Source of the DNA: Leptasterias polaris
Lineage: Eukaryota > Echinodermata > Asteroidea > Forcipulatida > Asteriidae
DNA: 64,000 nt
Assembly (NCBI GenBank): GCA_037783415.1
Contig: JAZGTN010000029.1
Span: 1,984,001-2,048,000, forward strand
Direction: 5' to 3'
The notes beneath the pieces were generated by a model that saw only the letters and a list, made by a program, of their open reading frames with translations, made no database searches and was not told where the DNA came from. Numbering within the stretch: the first letter of the stretch is position 1; each line of letters opens with the position of its first letter. Of the stretch, positions 12,241-22,904 are shown one piece after another. The position numbers were made by a program, and so were the translations under genes.

Positions 12241-13230
12241 GGCCTGATTGGGCTCTGGTCGTACCTGAAATCACACTAACCCAACAGTAGTTGCTCGTAC
12301 TCTGAATTGACTCTCCGCAGGCTTTTAAACCTGACATGCAAATGGGCTCCTGGGACATATTCACTCAAAGTGTATACTCTGAGTGTGTACTCTGAGTGAT
12401 GACTTATATCACATTACTTTAAACAATCTCGTGTGAGGAACGCCATCACGGATTAGGGTTTATAGTGGTTATATACAAATTATTCCTACACACGTAGGAT
12501 ATTGGCAAACGAGTACAGGTTTGTCTAAAGAATAAACCCCGCTCTCGGGCTTCAAAAAAGTTTAATAATACACGTATTTAAGCACCAGGCGAATATTGTT
12601 ATAGAGTTATTGAGTGAAACTCAATGACTGATTGTATTGATCTGCGTCGATCAAAGTCGTGTTAAAACTTCTTTTTATTCACACTCGAGTAAAATGTTCC
12701 ATCGCCGGCAAACGTATTTAACACACTATTGATTTAAATCAACTTTTAAAAGTACATGAATGTGATTTACAGCCAGTGCCAAGTATGAAATATGACTTTC
12801 ATCCACTAAGGAATCCAATGACATCTTTTACGTTGGTGATCTCGCATCCAAGCAGACACGTGATAAGCTGGCGATAGCTGCGAGTTACCCGAGTGTGCCT
12901 ATAACTTATAGGACATAAACGCGGTATAGCTGTATAAAATAAACAACAGCTAATAAGCTTGTCAATGCATGTCTTTTTCTAATATCATTTGGCTGCAAAC
13001 TAAGAGATCTGATATGTCACTGTATCTTATGGCCCCCTTGACTGAGTAGCGCATCCATGTTTGCGATTGTTAGGTGAAGATGGAAATTATCATGCAAGGC
13101 CGCAGCTGGTGCATCTGTAAAGTTAACATTGCAGTATATACACCAGGAATGTTATCACTGCTAAAGCTTTCCATATCATCAAACTGGATGATTTATACAC
13201 CTAATCAATTCCAAGGTTAACACAACTGAA
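12241..13230. other. Non-coding stretch
   Basis: A short TACTCTGAGTG duplication lies near 12373-12400. No gene is supported. Confidence 0.6.
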
Positions 13231-13261
13231 TACCTTTATTTCGTCTTGGGCTTTCTCTTAG

Positions 13262-13418
13262 AGTGCGTAACGAGATGGTCGAATTTGGTCTCAAGAATGA
13301 GCAAGACGAAATTATCAATTATCTCGTTAGTGCAGCGGCGAGACTTAACTCTTTGTTTGATCTTCACGATGTATACGGGATAAGGCAAAGAGACATAGCG
13401 CGTTGTGGTCGGATATGA
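13262..13418 (+). CDS. Possible terminal coding exon, unknown protein
   Basis: A pyrimidine-rich stretch ending CTTTCTCTTAG could be a splice acceptor. It is followed by 51 open codons with a mixed, protein-like composition, including NEMVEFGLKNEQDEIINYL, then SAAARLNSLFDLHDVYG, ending in a TGA. I do not recognise the protein. No partner exon or poly(A) signal was found, so it may be a chance frame or a relic. A - strand frame also overlaps it. Confidence 0.25.
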
Positions 13419-13564
13419 AGTGCTGGGTTGAAAGGCGACATGGCGAAGGCTTTGGTTGCGTGACGTCATTTATCTTTTATTCCTCTGTGTGCCCTCTGGC
13501 TGGGGTTGCAATTACATATTGGAAATGAAGATATTAATATTTGGCCCCAATTTCATAAAGCTGT

Positions 13565-14025
13565 TTAAAGGTAGGGTATAGAGTGGTAAATACTCGAAAG
13601 ATTGATGGCCAAAAAATACTACTTGGTATTGTAAAGTACTGCAGCTGTTGATAGTATAAACCATTTTTGAGAAAAAGTTTCATTCAAAATAATGTGGTTT
13701 TGATAATTGTTCACTCAAAAACTGTTGAATCTGATCTGAGAAACGATTCACGCATGAATCGTTTAAGGGTTGACACAAATTTTCCGTGGTGCCCGTTCGC
13801 AAATTCTGCCGCCATTCGAGATGCGGTTGGTACCACTGTCATCTCGCTAAAAATGAATGGATTCGACGTTTTTGTGAAAAAATATGGTGACAGTGTTTTC
13901 TCAACACAGTAGACAGTACTCGGCTAAACTTTCACACGTGAAATGTATTGTTAGTTTCTTGATATGTTCTCCTAATAGCCTATCATCAATACGTTTACAA
14001 AAACCAGTATATGACCCTAAAGGTG
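13565..14025 (-). repeat. Dispersed repeat family B, inverted copy
   Basis: Read in reverse, it matches 30881-31316 and 46133-46578. Shared words on the + strand include GGTTGGTACCACTGTCATC, ATGGATTCGACGTTTTTGTG, GTGACAGTGTTTTCTCAACA and AAACTTTCACACGTGAAAT. The frames reported over it are not genes. Confidence 0.65.
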
Positions 14026-14245
14026 CGGTACATTGGTAGAGTAGCTCATAGACCTGTCGTCTCGCTTCAAATAAACACACCACACAACTGACCTGTGAAA
14101 GTCTCATCAAATACAGTGATATTAACTTTCAAATTAGACCAGTATCCGCACTGCAGTGCACTGCACTGTATGCTTTCCAACATATACCTGAAATAGCAAA
14201 CCTGTGAAAGTTAATCTCAATTGGTTATCAGAGTCACAAGAAAAT

Positions 14246-14382
14246 AGTGAAAACTGTTTAATCCTCACTGTTAGTGAAAACTGTTTAATCCTCACTGTTA
14301 GTGAAAACTGTTTAATCCTCACTGTTAGTGAAAACTGTTTAATCCTCACTGTTAGTGAAAACTGTTTAATCCTCACTGTTTT
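14246..14382. repeat. 27-bp tandem repeat, five copies
   Basis: Five nearly identical units begin AGTGAAAACTGTTTAATCCT at 14246, 14273, 14300, 14327 and 14354. Because 27 is divisible by three, frames stay open on both strands and give repeating nonapeptides. This is a minisatellite artefact, not a protein. Confidence 0.95.
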
Positions 14383-14441
14383 TAGAACATATTATTGCAG
14401 TCTCGAGAGACTCTCGAGAGACTAAAACAAGATGTTCTAAA

Positions 14442-14506
14442 ACTTTTTGAGAAATGAGTAAAGCAGTTAGTTTTGAACTAACTGCTTTACCCGTTTCTCA
14501 AAAACT
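14442..14506. repeat. Hairpin with about 28-bp arms
   Basis: TTTTTGAGAAATGAGTAAAG and CAGTTAGTT on the left pair with AACTAACTG and CTTTACCCGTTTCTCAAAAA on the right around TTG, with two mismatches. GTCTCGAGAGACTCTCGAGA just upstream is itself self-complementary. Confidence 0.85.
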
Positions 14507-14937
14507 ATACCATTTCAAACAATGATGCAAACAAAGATCTAACTTGTCAAAATACGATGAAAGTCATCATGACCACAAAGAGACTCGACTACGTCAACTT
14601 GGTTTTAATGTTATGGGGAGTTGGTTAGAATAACAATGGCCTACGCAATTGTATCATATCTGGTAGATTATTTGAATAAGTTGAGTGTTCAAAAACGTAT
14701 TCTCGTAAAAGATTGATTAGCTGTTGTAAAGCTTAACATTGAAGCCGTTTCTTTTTCTTCCTTTTTTTTTTTTTTTTTGGTAAATAAATTTTTGATAAAT
14801 GACAAAGTTGATCCTCATAAGCTGGAAATAGTCCCTTTTTAAAGGTTATTTGTAAGAAATGTCAATGATTTCAATTTTAGTCGACGCTGTAAGCATTTTT
14901 TTAAATTTAGATATTCAACTCTGAGATTGTACACCAA

Positions 14938-15110
14938 TAGACCTTATGAGAATGACGTCATTTTAGTAGGGCGCCCTCACCTAGAGGTCAAAAGGAAGAT
15001 GCTCATTGGCCAGTCTTGTGCGCCGCGCGTACAAATCAGCGCGTTTCCATTGTTTCATCATCAGTTTACCTCTAAGATGGCGGCTTGGTGACGTCAATGC
15101 ATAAGGTCTA
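14938..15110. mobile_element. Short MITE with TAGACCTTATG ends and CRE octamers
   Basis: TAGACCTTATG at the left is matched by CATAAGGTCTA at the right, and each end carries TGACGTCA just inside. GCGCCCTC, ATTGGCCAG, GCGCGTAC and TTTCCATTGTTT words recur at 28338-28486 and 38882-39033. Confidence 0.7.
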
Positions 15111-15179
15111 TAAATAATATATGTTTTGCTTTATTTATTTTTTATATGAACACATCGAACACATCCACCGGTAATCTGC

Positions 15180-16200
15180 TTTCCCTATTTACCGATATTT
15201 TAGTAGGGCCATTAGATGGCTGGGTGAGGCTCATTTTGTAGCATTGGACATCTCCAAGGCCTTCGAGTAAGTAATGGCATATAGGCTTACTGGCCTGCTC
15301 CACAAGCTTCGGTCATAATGGTGTGTCAGGCAGTGGCATCTATAGCTCATTTTCCTTTCCATCCGCAAGGTTGTCCTTGGGGGTCTATCTTCTCCTACCC
15401 GTCCTATCAATTCCGGTGTTCCACAGGGATTGGTACTTATAGCTCCATGGTCCTACGCTCTTTCTTGTTTACATTGATGATTTTCCCGATGAAGTTTTGT
15501 CTCGGCTCGCTAAGTATGCTGATGATCCAACCCTCTCCTCTGTTTCCCCTAACTCTCCCAACACTTCTCGCTGTGAGGTGGGTGTCTCACTAAATAATGG
15601 CTTAGAGAGAGCCTGCTATAGCGGGGGGATCGATTGGCTAGTCACATTTAACCCTAAGAAAACTAAACTACTGTCTCTGTCTCACTTTAGAGATGATACA
15701 ATTCCATCCATCCAAATGGGTCCATCAACTTTGCTTGAGATATCAGATGTTTGCCTTCTTGGACTTGAAATTATCCACTAATGCCAGTTGGGAGGGGTAT
15801 ATCTCAGGCATTGCCTAAACCTGTATAGGAAAACTATACACGTCCCCTAATGGAGTATGTGCTGTTGTCACATTTGGGCCGGAGCTTCTGCCTGTTATTT
15901 ATCTGTATTATATAGATAGAGTGCTGAAGCGTATTGTTAATCTTGTTGGCAAAGTGGTGGGATCAACTTACAACCTCTTTTCCGTCGTAGGTTTTTAACC
16001 AGCCAAAGTCTTTTCAACATATATTTTCATGGTAAATCTGCTACCAGTGTGTCCGTCTTGGTTCATCCCATCAGCCTGTGGATGCTTGAGCGTGAAACCA
16101 GGCTTCTGCTTCTTCTCACCCATAGACACTCTTGCTTTGCTGAGATGTAGAACAAAGAGCCTTTCCAACAGCTTTATTCCACGTTCCATGATTACATTAT
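15180..16200 (+). pseudogene. Degenerate Jockey-like LINE reverse transcriptase
   Basis: Broken reading frames on the + strand recapitulate a reverse transcriptase in the right order. ALDISKAFE lies near 15240, a stretch like the PQG...LLFLLYIND block at 15380-15490, LAKYADDPTL (the FADD site) at 15503-15535, and WLVTFNPKKTKLLSLS at 15634-15680. A thumb-like EYV...C segment follows near 15850, then IVNLVGKVV at 15932-15958, and FHGKSA plus TKSLSNSFIPRSM at 16026-16192. Several frameshifts and stops separate these blocks, so the copy is dead. The motif style is that of Jockey-type elements, clearly different from the intact LINE at 17.7-20.7 kb. Confidence 0.75.
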
Positions 16201-17171
16201 CAACAAAAAGGGGGCTAGATATTCAAATCGGGACGTGTGAAATATTATTTGCAGTAACTTGGATATTCTCATCATCATAAATATGTGCATTGATCACAAG
16301 TCGAGATAGAGGACAAAATAAAAAATTGCGGCCATTTTGAAATTCAAAATGGCGACTGAAGACACGGTTGAAAATATGGTACCAACTGTTTTGAAATCAG
16401 CAACCCCAAATTGACAAAGTTGGGCAATAGATTCATTTTGGCACGAAAGTCCAGCTGGAACTCGTATTCGTATTCGTAAAACCATAGCATTATGTGTACA
16501 TAACCTGATACGAGCAGGTGCTACCTGTACCAATTTAAATTTACATTGGATGAAAATTGTAAATCGGAGTCAACATAATTGTGGAGATTGTATTGGCTTT
16601 GCATACTAATGCCGGTACACACAGACCACAGTGCTCGGACATTTACTCAGTCCGTATGCGAAATTGGTAGCTTATTAAAAGTGAACTTCACTTACTTTCT
16701 CAGACACAATTGTGGGCATGCGGCAGCAGGGCGAGATCAATCGGAGCGGACACATTCTCGATATTTTTTAATATTACCGAGTCCCGAGTTTGCAAGCAAA
16801 TGAAGCAGCGGAGCGTGTGAACCTTCGCACACACTTGAAACATGCCCGTCATATTCACACTTTGTGTAATGACAACCGGGAGATCGTCGCTTCTGGACAA
16901 CAAATCTTCTAATATCAGAAACTACCAAAAATGGCAGTATAGTGAAACTCAATCTCAAATGAAGTGTGCTATGGGCTGCCATGCACGATTGCCATTTACG
17001 TTTGTACAACCAAGGCCAGAGGGCTAAATTTCAATTTCTGACACAGAATCCGACTCAAATGCCGATGTTTTTTGTTTAACCTGTTTCCGGGTCGCCAGAT
17101 TTGTTTTCCTACGTACTTTTGACACCGCGCATGCGCACTTACTTACTCCTGAATAATACATGAATATTAAT
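16201..17171. other. Non-coding stretch between two LINEs
   Basis: It contains the palindrome at 16331. A GCGCATGCGC-containing segment near 17085-17150 resembles the reverse complement of 21585-21640, so it is probably another dispersed repeat. Confidence 0.5.
16331..16353. repeat. Short palindrome
   Basis: GCCATTTTGAA and TTCAAAATGGC are separated by a single A. Such ATGGC palindromes are common in animal repeat DNA. Confidence 0.8.
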
Positions 17172-17200
17172 GAGGGTTAGGGTTAGGGTTAGGGTTAGGA
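17172..17200 (+). repeat. Interstitial telomeric repeat (TTAGGG)n
   Basis: About four and a half tandem copies of TTAGGG sit about 40 bp from the 3' tail of the LINE. TTAGGG is the telomere repeat of deuterostomes and many other animals. The tract is too short to be a chromosome end and probably arose by repair or insertion. Confidence 0.9.
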
Positions 17201-17240
17201 CTTTGAAGGTCTCTTTTTCTCGGTTCAAATATACAGGATA

Positions 17241-20200
17241 ATTCAATTCAATTCAATTCAAATCAACATTTATTTCCACATTGGTAAACGAACAAAGAAA
17301 AGAGAATAATGAACAAATTTAGAGCAATTTTTTTAAATCAAAGACATTCAAGAACTGATTAGGACATTAATAATTAATGAAAACAAAAAAATAAGTAGAG
17401 AAATCAAAATAATATAATAAAAAACCAATGTGGGGGCATTTTCAGAAGCCAAAAGAGGCTTGTAGTGGAATGCCTACTGACAAATACAAAACAAATTATT
17501 GAAGAAACAAAATAAGTAAATAAAACAAAAAATAGCAATTACACTCATAAAGGAACACGTTGAACGAGAGCAATAATAAGAGTGATAATAAAACTAAAAA
17601 GAAGGTAGTAATAACAACAATGACATAGGAGGAGTTTTGAAGAGGGATGACATGAGTATTATATTATAACGCCACAGTTGGGTAACAGTTAAGGCTGGAA
17701 TGCATAAAAGAAAGGAAGCTAAGCTGAGTACTCTAAAACCAGCAGTGATTTGAATGTGGCCTTGAAACGACCCACAGACGGCTGAGTTTTTAGTGCCTTG
17801 TCAAGACCATTCCACAGCCGTGGCCCCCGAAATCTAATTGTTCTGATAGTGTATGCTGTGCGGGTGAAGGGAACGTAAAGATTGTTAACAGAACGAGTAC
17901 CGTACTCGTGGGTATCATGAACTGCTGAAAAGTAGGATATAAAGGTAGAAGGAAGAAGTTTATGAACGTACCTATACATAAATATCCCGATGTGAAGTTT
18001 GTTGATTTCAGTAAGAGGTAATGTGTTCAGCCTAGAAAAGAGTGGTGCGGTTTGGTCCCGAGGATGTGAAAGTGTGCAAATTCTAATGGCTCGCTTCTGG
18101 AGTGTTATCAGAGGAAGCAGTTGATTGTGGCTAGAGGATGCCCAGACAATATTACAATAATTGAGATAAGGAAGAATAAGAGTATTATAAAGAGAAAATA
18201 GGGTGGATGGAGGAAGAAAAGCACGTAGTTTAGACAGAACACCAATATTTTTGGAAATAGTCTTGGAAACGGAGGAAATGTGGTCACTCCAGGTGAGTTT
18301 GTCATTTAGGATGACGCCAAGAAATTTAGTAGATTTAACCAGACTAATGGGAGTGTTGTCGATATTGATAGAAGTGTAAGGATTGGGATTATTTGTTTTG
18401 CTGAAGAGAATGCATTTGGTTTTACCAGGATTAAGAGAAAGTTTGTTTGACTTGAACCAAGAGGAGACTTTGATAAGCTCAGTGTTGAGAGATTGAGTGA
18501 GAGAATGAAAAGAAGAATCGGAGTAGATAATAGTGGTATCATCGGCAAACAAAAGAAAAGATAGCAAAGAGGAAGAATTTTGAAGGTCATTAATGTAGAC
18601 TAAGAAAAGAAGAGGGCCAAGAATTGAGCCTTGAGGAACACCATGAGTGACAACTCTCCTGGCTGAGGGAAATTTATTGGCGACGGTATATTGTTGTCTG
18701 TCAGCCAGGTAATTAATGAACCATTTGAGGGCACACCCTCTGACACCATAAAAGGAAAGTTTGGAAATAAGGATGTCATGATCGATTGTATCAAAGGCCT
18801 TGGATAAGTCCATGAAAACACCGGCGGTACACAGTTTATTGGACAGAGAACTAGAAATGATGTCAGTAAGATGAATGAGAGCCATGTCTGTTGAAAAGCC
18901 TGGACGGAAACCGAATTGTTGGTTGGAGAGGATATTAAAGTTGGAAAGAAATTTTAAGAGTCTATTATACACAATCCTCTCAAGTATTTTTGAGAAAGTA
19001 GGAAGAACAGAAATAGGACGGTAATTGCAAATATCACGAGGGTCGCCACTTTTAAAAACAGGAGTGACCTTGGAAATTTTCAAACTCAAGGGAACGGTAC
19101 CGGAAGAAAGAGATAAATTGAAAATATGAGCCAATGGAGCAGATATGAGAGAAATTACAGATTTAACAACCGATGTGCGAAGATCGTCAAAACCAGGACT
19201 GGTACCACTCTTCAAATGTTGACCAATGTCGGTTATCTCAGAAGAACTGGTAGGTAAAAGAAAAATAGAGGAAGGGTTAGCATTGTGAAGATAATCCATG
19301 AAGTGAGCATTAGTAGGTGGTATTTTGTTAGCAAGTGAAAAGCCAATGTTAGTAAAGTAGGAGTTGAATGAATTAGCAATGATCTCCGGATTAGAAACCG
19401 ATTCATTATCAATAGAGTAATTGTCCGGGCTGGTTGCCTTTCTTCCTTTACCGAGGATCTTATTTATTTCACGCCAGGTGCTTTTCATGTCGTTTTTACA
19501 TTGGTCAAACTTCTTGGCAAAGTGGGATTTCTTGGCACGTCGGATAATAGATGTCAGACGGTTCCGGTAATTGTTGTAGAGCCGCTTATTTGCATCTGAT
19601 GGATTCCGAAGGAAACGTCTATATAATTTGTTTTTGCGGCTGCAAGAGTTGACAATACCTGGGGTAATCCAAGGGGTTTTGGTCTTGGTTTTGCCAATAC
19701 TTTTGGAAATGAGAGGAAAATGAAAATCATAAGCTCTAGTAAAGAGAGAAAGAAAAGTATTATAAGCAGGATCAGCTTGCTGACAGTCAAAAACTTCACC
19801 CCAGTCCATAGCTTCGATTTCTAGCGTAAAAGAGCGGATGGTGTCGTTATTAATATCCCTCGTTGTGTATGTCTCTGGGTTAGGCTTCGAAGATAGGAAA
19901 ACAGAAGGAGTAATTTGAAATAAAGGTAAATGATCCGAGATATCAACATTAAGAATACCTGCTGATATGATAGAGTCATTGTTAGTAAGGATGTTATCAA
20001 TAAGGGTGCTACTAATTGGGGTGACACGGGTGGGCTGGTCGATCAAGGGGCGGAAACCATATGAATAAAATGTGTTAACAAAGTCGTCTGTGGGTCGATG
20101 ATCAGAGCACTTCAATAAATCGAGGTTAAAATCGCCCATCAAATAGCACAACTTCCCCTCTTTAGAAATGGCATTCAGACACAAATCAAAATGATGTAAG

Positions 20201-20755
20201 AAATTACCAGATTGAATACCGGGAGCCCTGTAGACATTTCCTACAATTAAATTACAGGCGTGTTCACGTTCAATTTCAATGACCACGCTTTCATAATCAT
20301 CTGAGGATGGCATCAGATCACCACGGACAATGAATTTCAGAGATTTATGAATGAACATAGCGGCTCCTCCTCCAATTTTTTGAGAACGGGAAGAATGAAT
20401 CAAGCTGTAATTGACCATGTTAACATACGGAGGGGGAGTTTCTTTGAACCACGTTTCTGTGAACCCGTAGATGGTGAAATCACAAGAAAGAGTAGAAAGA
20501 TAATCCTGAATGTCGTAAAAATGTCCACAGAGGCTCCTGGAATTCATGTAAAAAATAGAAAATGAACCTTCCTCTTCAATGTTTAAGCTGTTAAAACCAT
20601 CACTATGTAAATTCAAGCAAATATTGTCGTCAACATTATCAAATGAATAATTGAAATTACAATTGCGCAACATAAAATCTAAGTAAAGTAAGCAAAACAA
20701 ATAAAGAAAAAGAAAAAAACGTGAAACGGGAAGGGAAGGGGGCTATAGGAAACAA
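17241..20755 (-). mobile_element. CR1/L2-type LINE, near full length
   Basis: The element includes the ORF at 17719-20700, a 3' UTR of about 480 bp, and a short tandem tail at 17241-17262 that reads as TTGAA/ATTGAA repeats on the element strand. Such microsatellite-like tails, rather than poly(A), are typical of the L2/CR1 group. The 5' boundary is uncertain and set near 20755, where LINE-like sequence fades. No target-site duplication could be identified by eye. Confidence 0.8.
17719..20700 (-). CDS. LINE ORF2: apurinic endonuclease plus reverse transcriptase (CR1/L2 superfamily)
   Basis: The intact 993-residue frame has the classic non-LTR order. The N-terminal endonuclease/exonuclease/phosphatase domain (about 45-265) shows YMNSRS (51-56), FTETW (80-84), GDFN (189-192) and SDHLP (255-259), which supply the metal-binding and catalytic residues. 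The reverse transcriptase (about 520-800) shows FKSGD (549-553), FMDLSKAFD (629-637), GVPQGSILGP (687-696) and the catalytic FADD (718-721). A C-terminal RNA-binding-like region follows to the end. No stop or frameshift interrupts it, so the copy may be young and possibly active. No ORF1 frame is visible between the start and the inverted-repeat element at 20824-21270, so ORF1 is either absent in this family or lost by 5' truncation. The CR1/L2 group is assigned from motif style and the 3' tail; the exact clade is unsure. Confidence 0.93.
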   Translation of the reverse strand: MFCLLYLDFMLRNCNFNYSFDNVDDNICLNLHSDGFNSLNIEEEGSFSIFYMNSRSLCGHFYDIQDYLSTLSCDFTIYGFTETWFKETPPPYVNMVNYSLIHSSRSQKIGGGAAMFIHKSLKFIVRGDLMPSSDDYESVVIEIEREHACNLIVGNVYRAPGIQSGNFLHHFDLCLNAISKEGKLCYLMGDFNLDLLKCSDHRPTDDFVNTFYSYGFRPLIDQPTRVTPISSTLIDNILTNNDSIISAGILNVDISDHLPLFQITPSVFLSSKPNPETYTTRDINNDTIRSFTLEIEAMDWGEVFDCQQADPAYNTFLSLFTRAYDFHFPLISKSIGKTKTKTPWITPGIVNSCSRKNKLYRRFLRNPSDANKRLYNNYRNRLTSIIRRAKKSHFAKKFDQCKNDMKSTWREINKILGKGRKATSPDNYSIDNESVSNPEIIANSFNSYFTNIGFSLANKIPPTNAHFMDYLHNANPSSIFLLPTSSSEITDIGQHLKSGTSPGFDDLRTSVVKSVISLISAPLAHIFNLSLSSGTVPLSLKISKVTPVFKSGDPRDICNYRPISVLPTFSKILERIVYNRLLKFLSNFNILSNQQFGFRPGFSTDMALIHLTDIISSSLSNKLCTAGVFMDLSKAFDTIDHDILISKLSFYGVRGCALKWFINYLADRQQYTVANKFPSARRVVTHGVPQGSILGPLLFLVYINDLQNSSSLLSFLLFADDTTIIYSDSSFHSLTQSLNTELIKVSSWFKSNKLSLNPGKTKCILFSKTNNPNPYTSINIDNTPISLVKSTKFLGVILNDKLTWSDHISSVSKTISKNIGVLSKLRAFLPPSTLFSLYNTLILPYLNYCNIVWASSSHNQLLPLITLQKRAIRICTLSHPRDQTAPLFSRLNTLPLTEINKLHIGIFMYRYVHKLLPSTFISYFSAVHDTHEYGTRSVNNLYVPFTRTAYTIRTIRFRGPRLWNGLDKALKTQPSVGRFKATFKSLLVLEYSA

Positions 20756-20823
20756 TAAACGGGGTTAACAAGAATAAAATAATAATACACTGCACGCGTA
20801 CACAGCGTACACTTACAGGTTAA

Positions 20824-21270
20824 GGCCCTGTCACACCTTGACGTTTTAGCCAGCGTATGCCGACATATACAAACTTTCTCTAAAACGCTGGCATACGCTG
20901 AACCTATGGCTGAACTAGCGATGATTTTGTCAATTTTGAGCGTGTACAAAGCGTATTTATAACGAGTTGGACGTATACATATTTTAGTAGTAACTTATAT
21001 AGAACGTTTCCATAACGTGTCAACGATCCCATAACTTACCTAAACTTATGGCCCGCGTATGCGGGACGTATGAGCCATACGCTGGCATAAGTCGTCATTT
21101 TTTGTGCATGTTCAAAAAATTCCGACGACCTCGCCGTACTACGACGTATACCAGCGTGCTTCAGCGTGCTCTTAACTTCTAAAAAAATTATTCATAACTT
21201 ATTCGACGTATTCGCCACATTTTTCATACGTCGGCATACGCTGGCTGAAACGTCAAGGTGTGACAGGGCC
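20824..21270 (+). mobile_element. TTAA-flanked MITE with GGCCCTGTCACACC termini
   Basis: The termini GGCCCTGTCACACCTTGACG and its inverse are flanked by TTAA at 20820-20823 and 21271-21274. The inverted repeats extend with AGCCAGCGTATGCCG, though less perfectly. TTAA target duplication is the signature of piggyBac-type transposition. The interior has many CAGCGTATG and CATACGCTGG words and no coding capacity. Confidence 0.8.
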
Positions 21271-21274
21271 TTAA

Positions 21275-21543
21275 TTACGATTGGAATCGTCGAGCGGCAG
21301 CCTTTTTATAGTGTACGACACGTGATCGTCGGCGATACGCTCCGCGCGCTATGCATAAGTTATCTAAACGTTATGGAAACGTTTTATACTGCTACGATAT
21401 GTATACGTCCAACTCGTTATGAATACGCTTTGTATACGCTCAAAATTGGAAAAAAACATCGATAGTTCAGCGTATGCCAGCGTTTTAGAGAAATTTGTAT
21501 TCGTCCGCATACGTTGGCTAAAACGCCAAGGTGTGACAGGGCC
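21275..21543 (-). mobile_element. Partial second copy of the GGCCCTGTCACACC MITE, inverted
   Basis: The right end reads CAAGGTGTGACAGGGCC, and the inner sequence is a diverged reverse complement of 20824-21050, with shared TCCAACTCGTTAT and CTCAAAATTG words. It abuts the complete copy head to tail in opposite sense and lacks its own left terminus. The outer flank is TTTA rather than TTAA. Confidence 0.7.
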
Positions 21544-21732
21544 TTTACACACATTAGGCATGCCGTAGAATGATTCATTTAATGCGCATGCGCGGGTGTC
21601 ACAAAGTTCGTAGGAAAAAAAATATATCGCTTCCGGGTCAGCCTGACCCAGAATTGGGTCAGTGCCCGTTGGACCCCGAATCCAGACTAATACTAACCCG
21701 GATGTTTTTAGTGTGTAGGCTGAAACTAATTA

Positions 21733-22488
21733 GGCCAAGTTCGCGCAAAGACTATCGTTGACCATAGTTCTACTAAGTTAGCCCGAACTCTGTCTAGTCG
21801 ACGATAGTTGGACTACGCTAGTCGACTATTTGGAACCAGCCTACAGGGCATGGTCTTATCGCTGGCTTTCATAGCCTTGTGCAGAGTGGACCAGTTATAA
21901 AAAAATTATAGGCCAAACATACGTTAAGTCGCTGGTAGCGTTGACATGACATATATAATATAAAATTAGTAGGGTAGATGGCCTTAGCTTTCGATCCAAA
22001 CTGGACCTTCGTCAGAGGCATTAACAAGTACAAACAAAAACATATATCCATTTATAGCAAAAGGAGGAGCAAAGGATTAGGGGATATATAATATATATAT
22101 ATTTTAACAATTCAGTTCGTCTGGTTTGTGTTTTCTTGACTATCGGGGGTCTTAGTTACGGTGGTTTTTGTATATTTGCATTTTAATTATTCTTTTGCTT
22201 GCTATCTTTTGTTTACTTTTTACTGCAATATTTTAGATTTCTGTGTACAAAATATGTATTTTTATTCTTTTAAATGAGCAAGGTCTGGGAGGGCACATCT
22301 TTTTTGATGACAGTTTTTTGACTTTTGCCTTTCCCTGGACGGCCTCTGCTTGTATATTGTATTGTCCAAAGAATTAAAATAAAACTAGTGACTAAGAGTC
22401 GTTCGCACAACAACTTCTTTGCGCATGCTCTACGTACGTCACTAAAAACAACCACTAGTTAACCAATGGTCCTTGCGCGAACTTGGCC
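21733..22488. mobile_element. TA-flanked element with GGCCAAGTTCGCGCAA termini
   Basis: GGCCAAGTTCGCGCAA at 21733-21748 and its exact inverse at 22473-22488 bound 756 bp, with TA on both outer sides. The inner part is AT-rich and holds an (AT)n tract near 22085-22105 but no coding frame of note. It is a non-autonomous DNA transposon candidate. Confidence 0.7.
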
Positions 22489-22904
22489 TAAGATGCCAAC
22501 CTGATTGGTAAAAATAACCAAGATATCTTAATTAATCTAAGATAGTGGTTCGACTTTTTCGTTTCAGTACGGTAAGTCGTCCTCGCGAGACCATGCGTAG
22601 ATATCGGCTTATCATGTCACCTAGGTTGAGATAAATAGTCACGTTGTCTGGATACTCAAGGAACACTGTACACTTTATCATCGACCTTGTTGCCTTTCAC
22701 TTCCCGTTTCACATTTTCTTTTCAAAAATACAGCTAAATCTCCTCACGTCAGCCAGGAGCAGTAAGTGACACAATCTACAATGGATAAACGTAACATTAG
22801 GACATTCGTAATGACACGGTGCTGTCAAACACTGCTCAGTTCATCTTTTGATAGCCCTTATGTTTTGTGTTTGTGTGTGTGCAATTCACATACATTTATA
22901 CCGG

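Larger units (their letters stand above)
14140..14520 (+). repeat. Dispersed repeat family A, copy with internal 27-bp array
   Basis: CCAACATATACCTGAAATAG, CAAACCTGTGAAAGTTAATC and TTGGTTATCAGAGTCACAAG place this in family A. The 27-bp array at 14246-14382 and a hairpin near 14442-14506 lie inside it. Confidence 0.65.
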
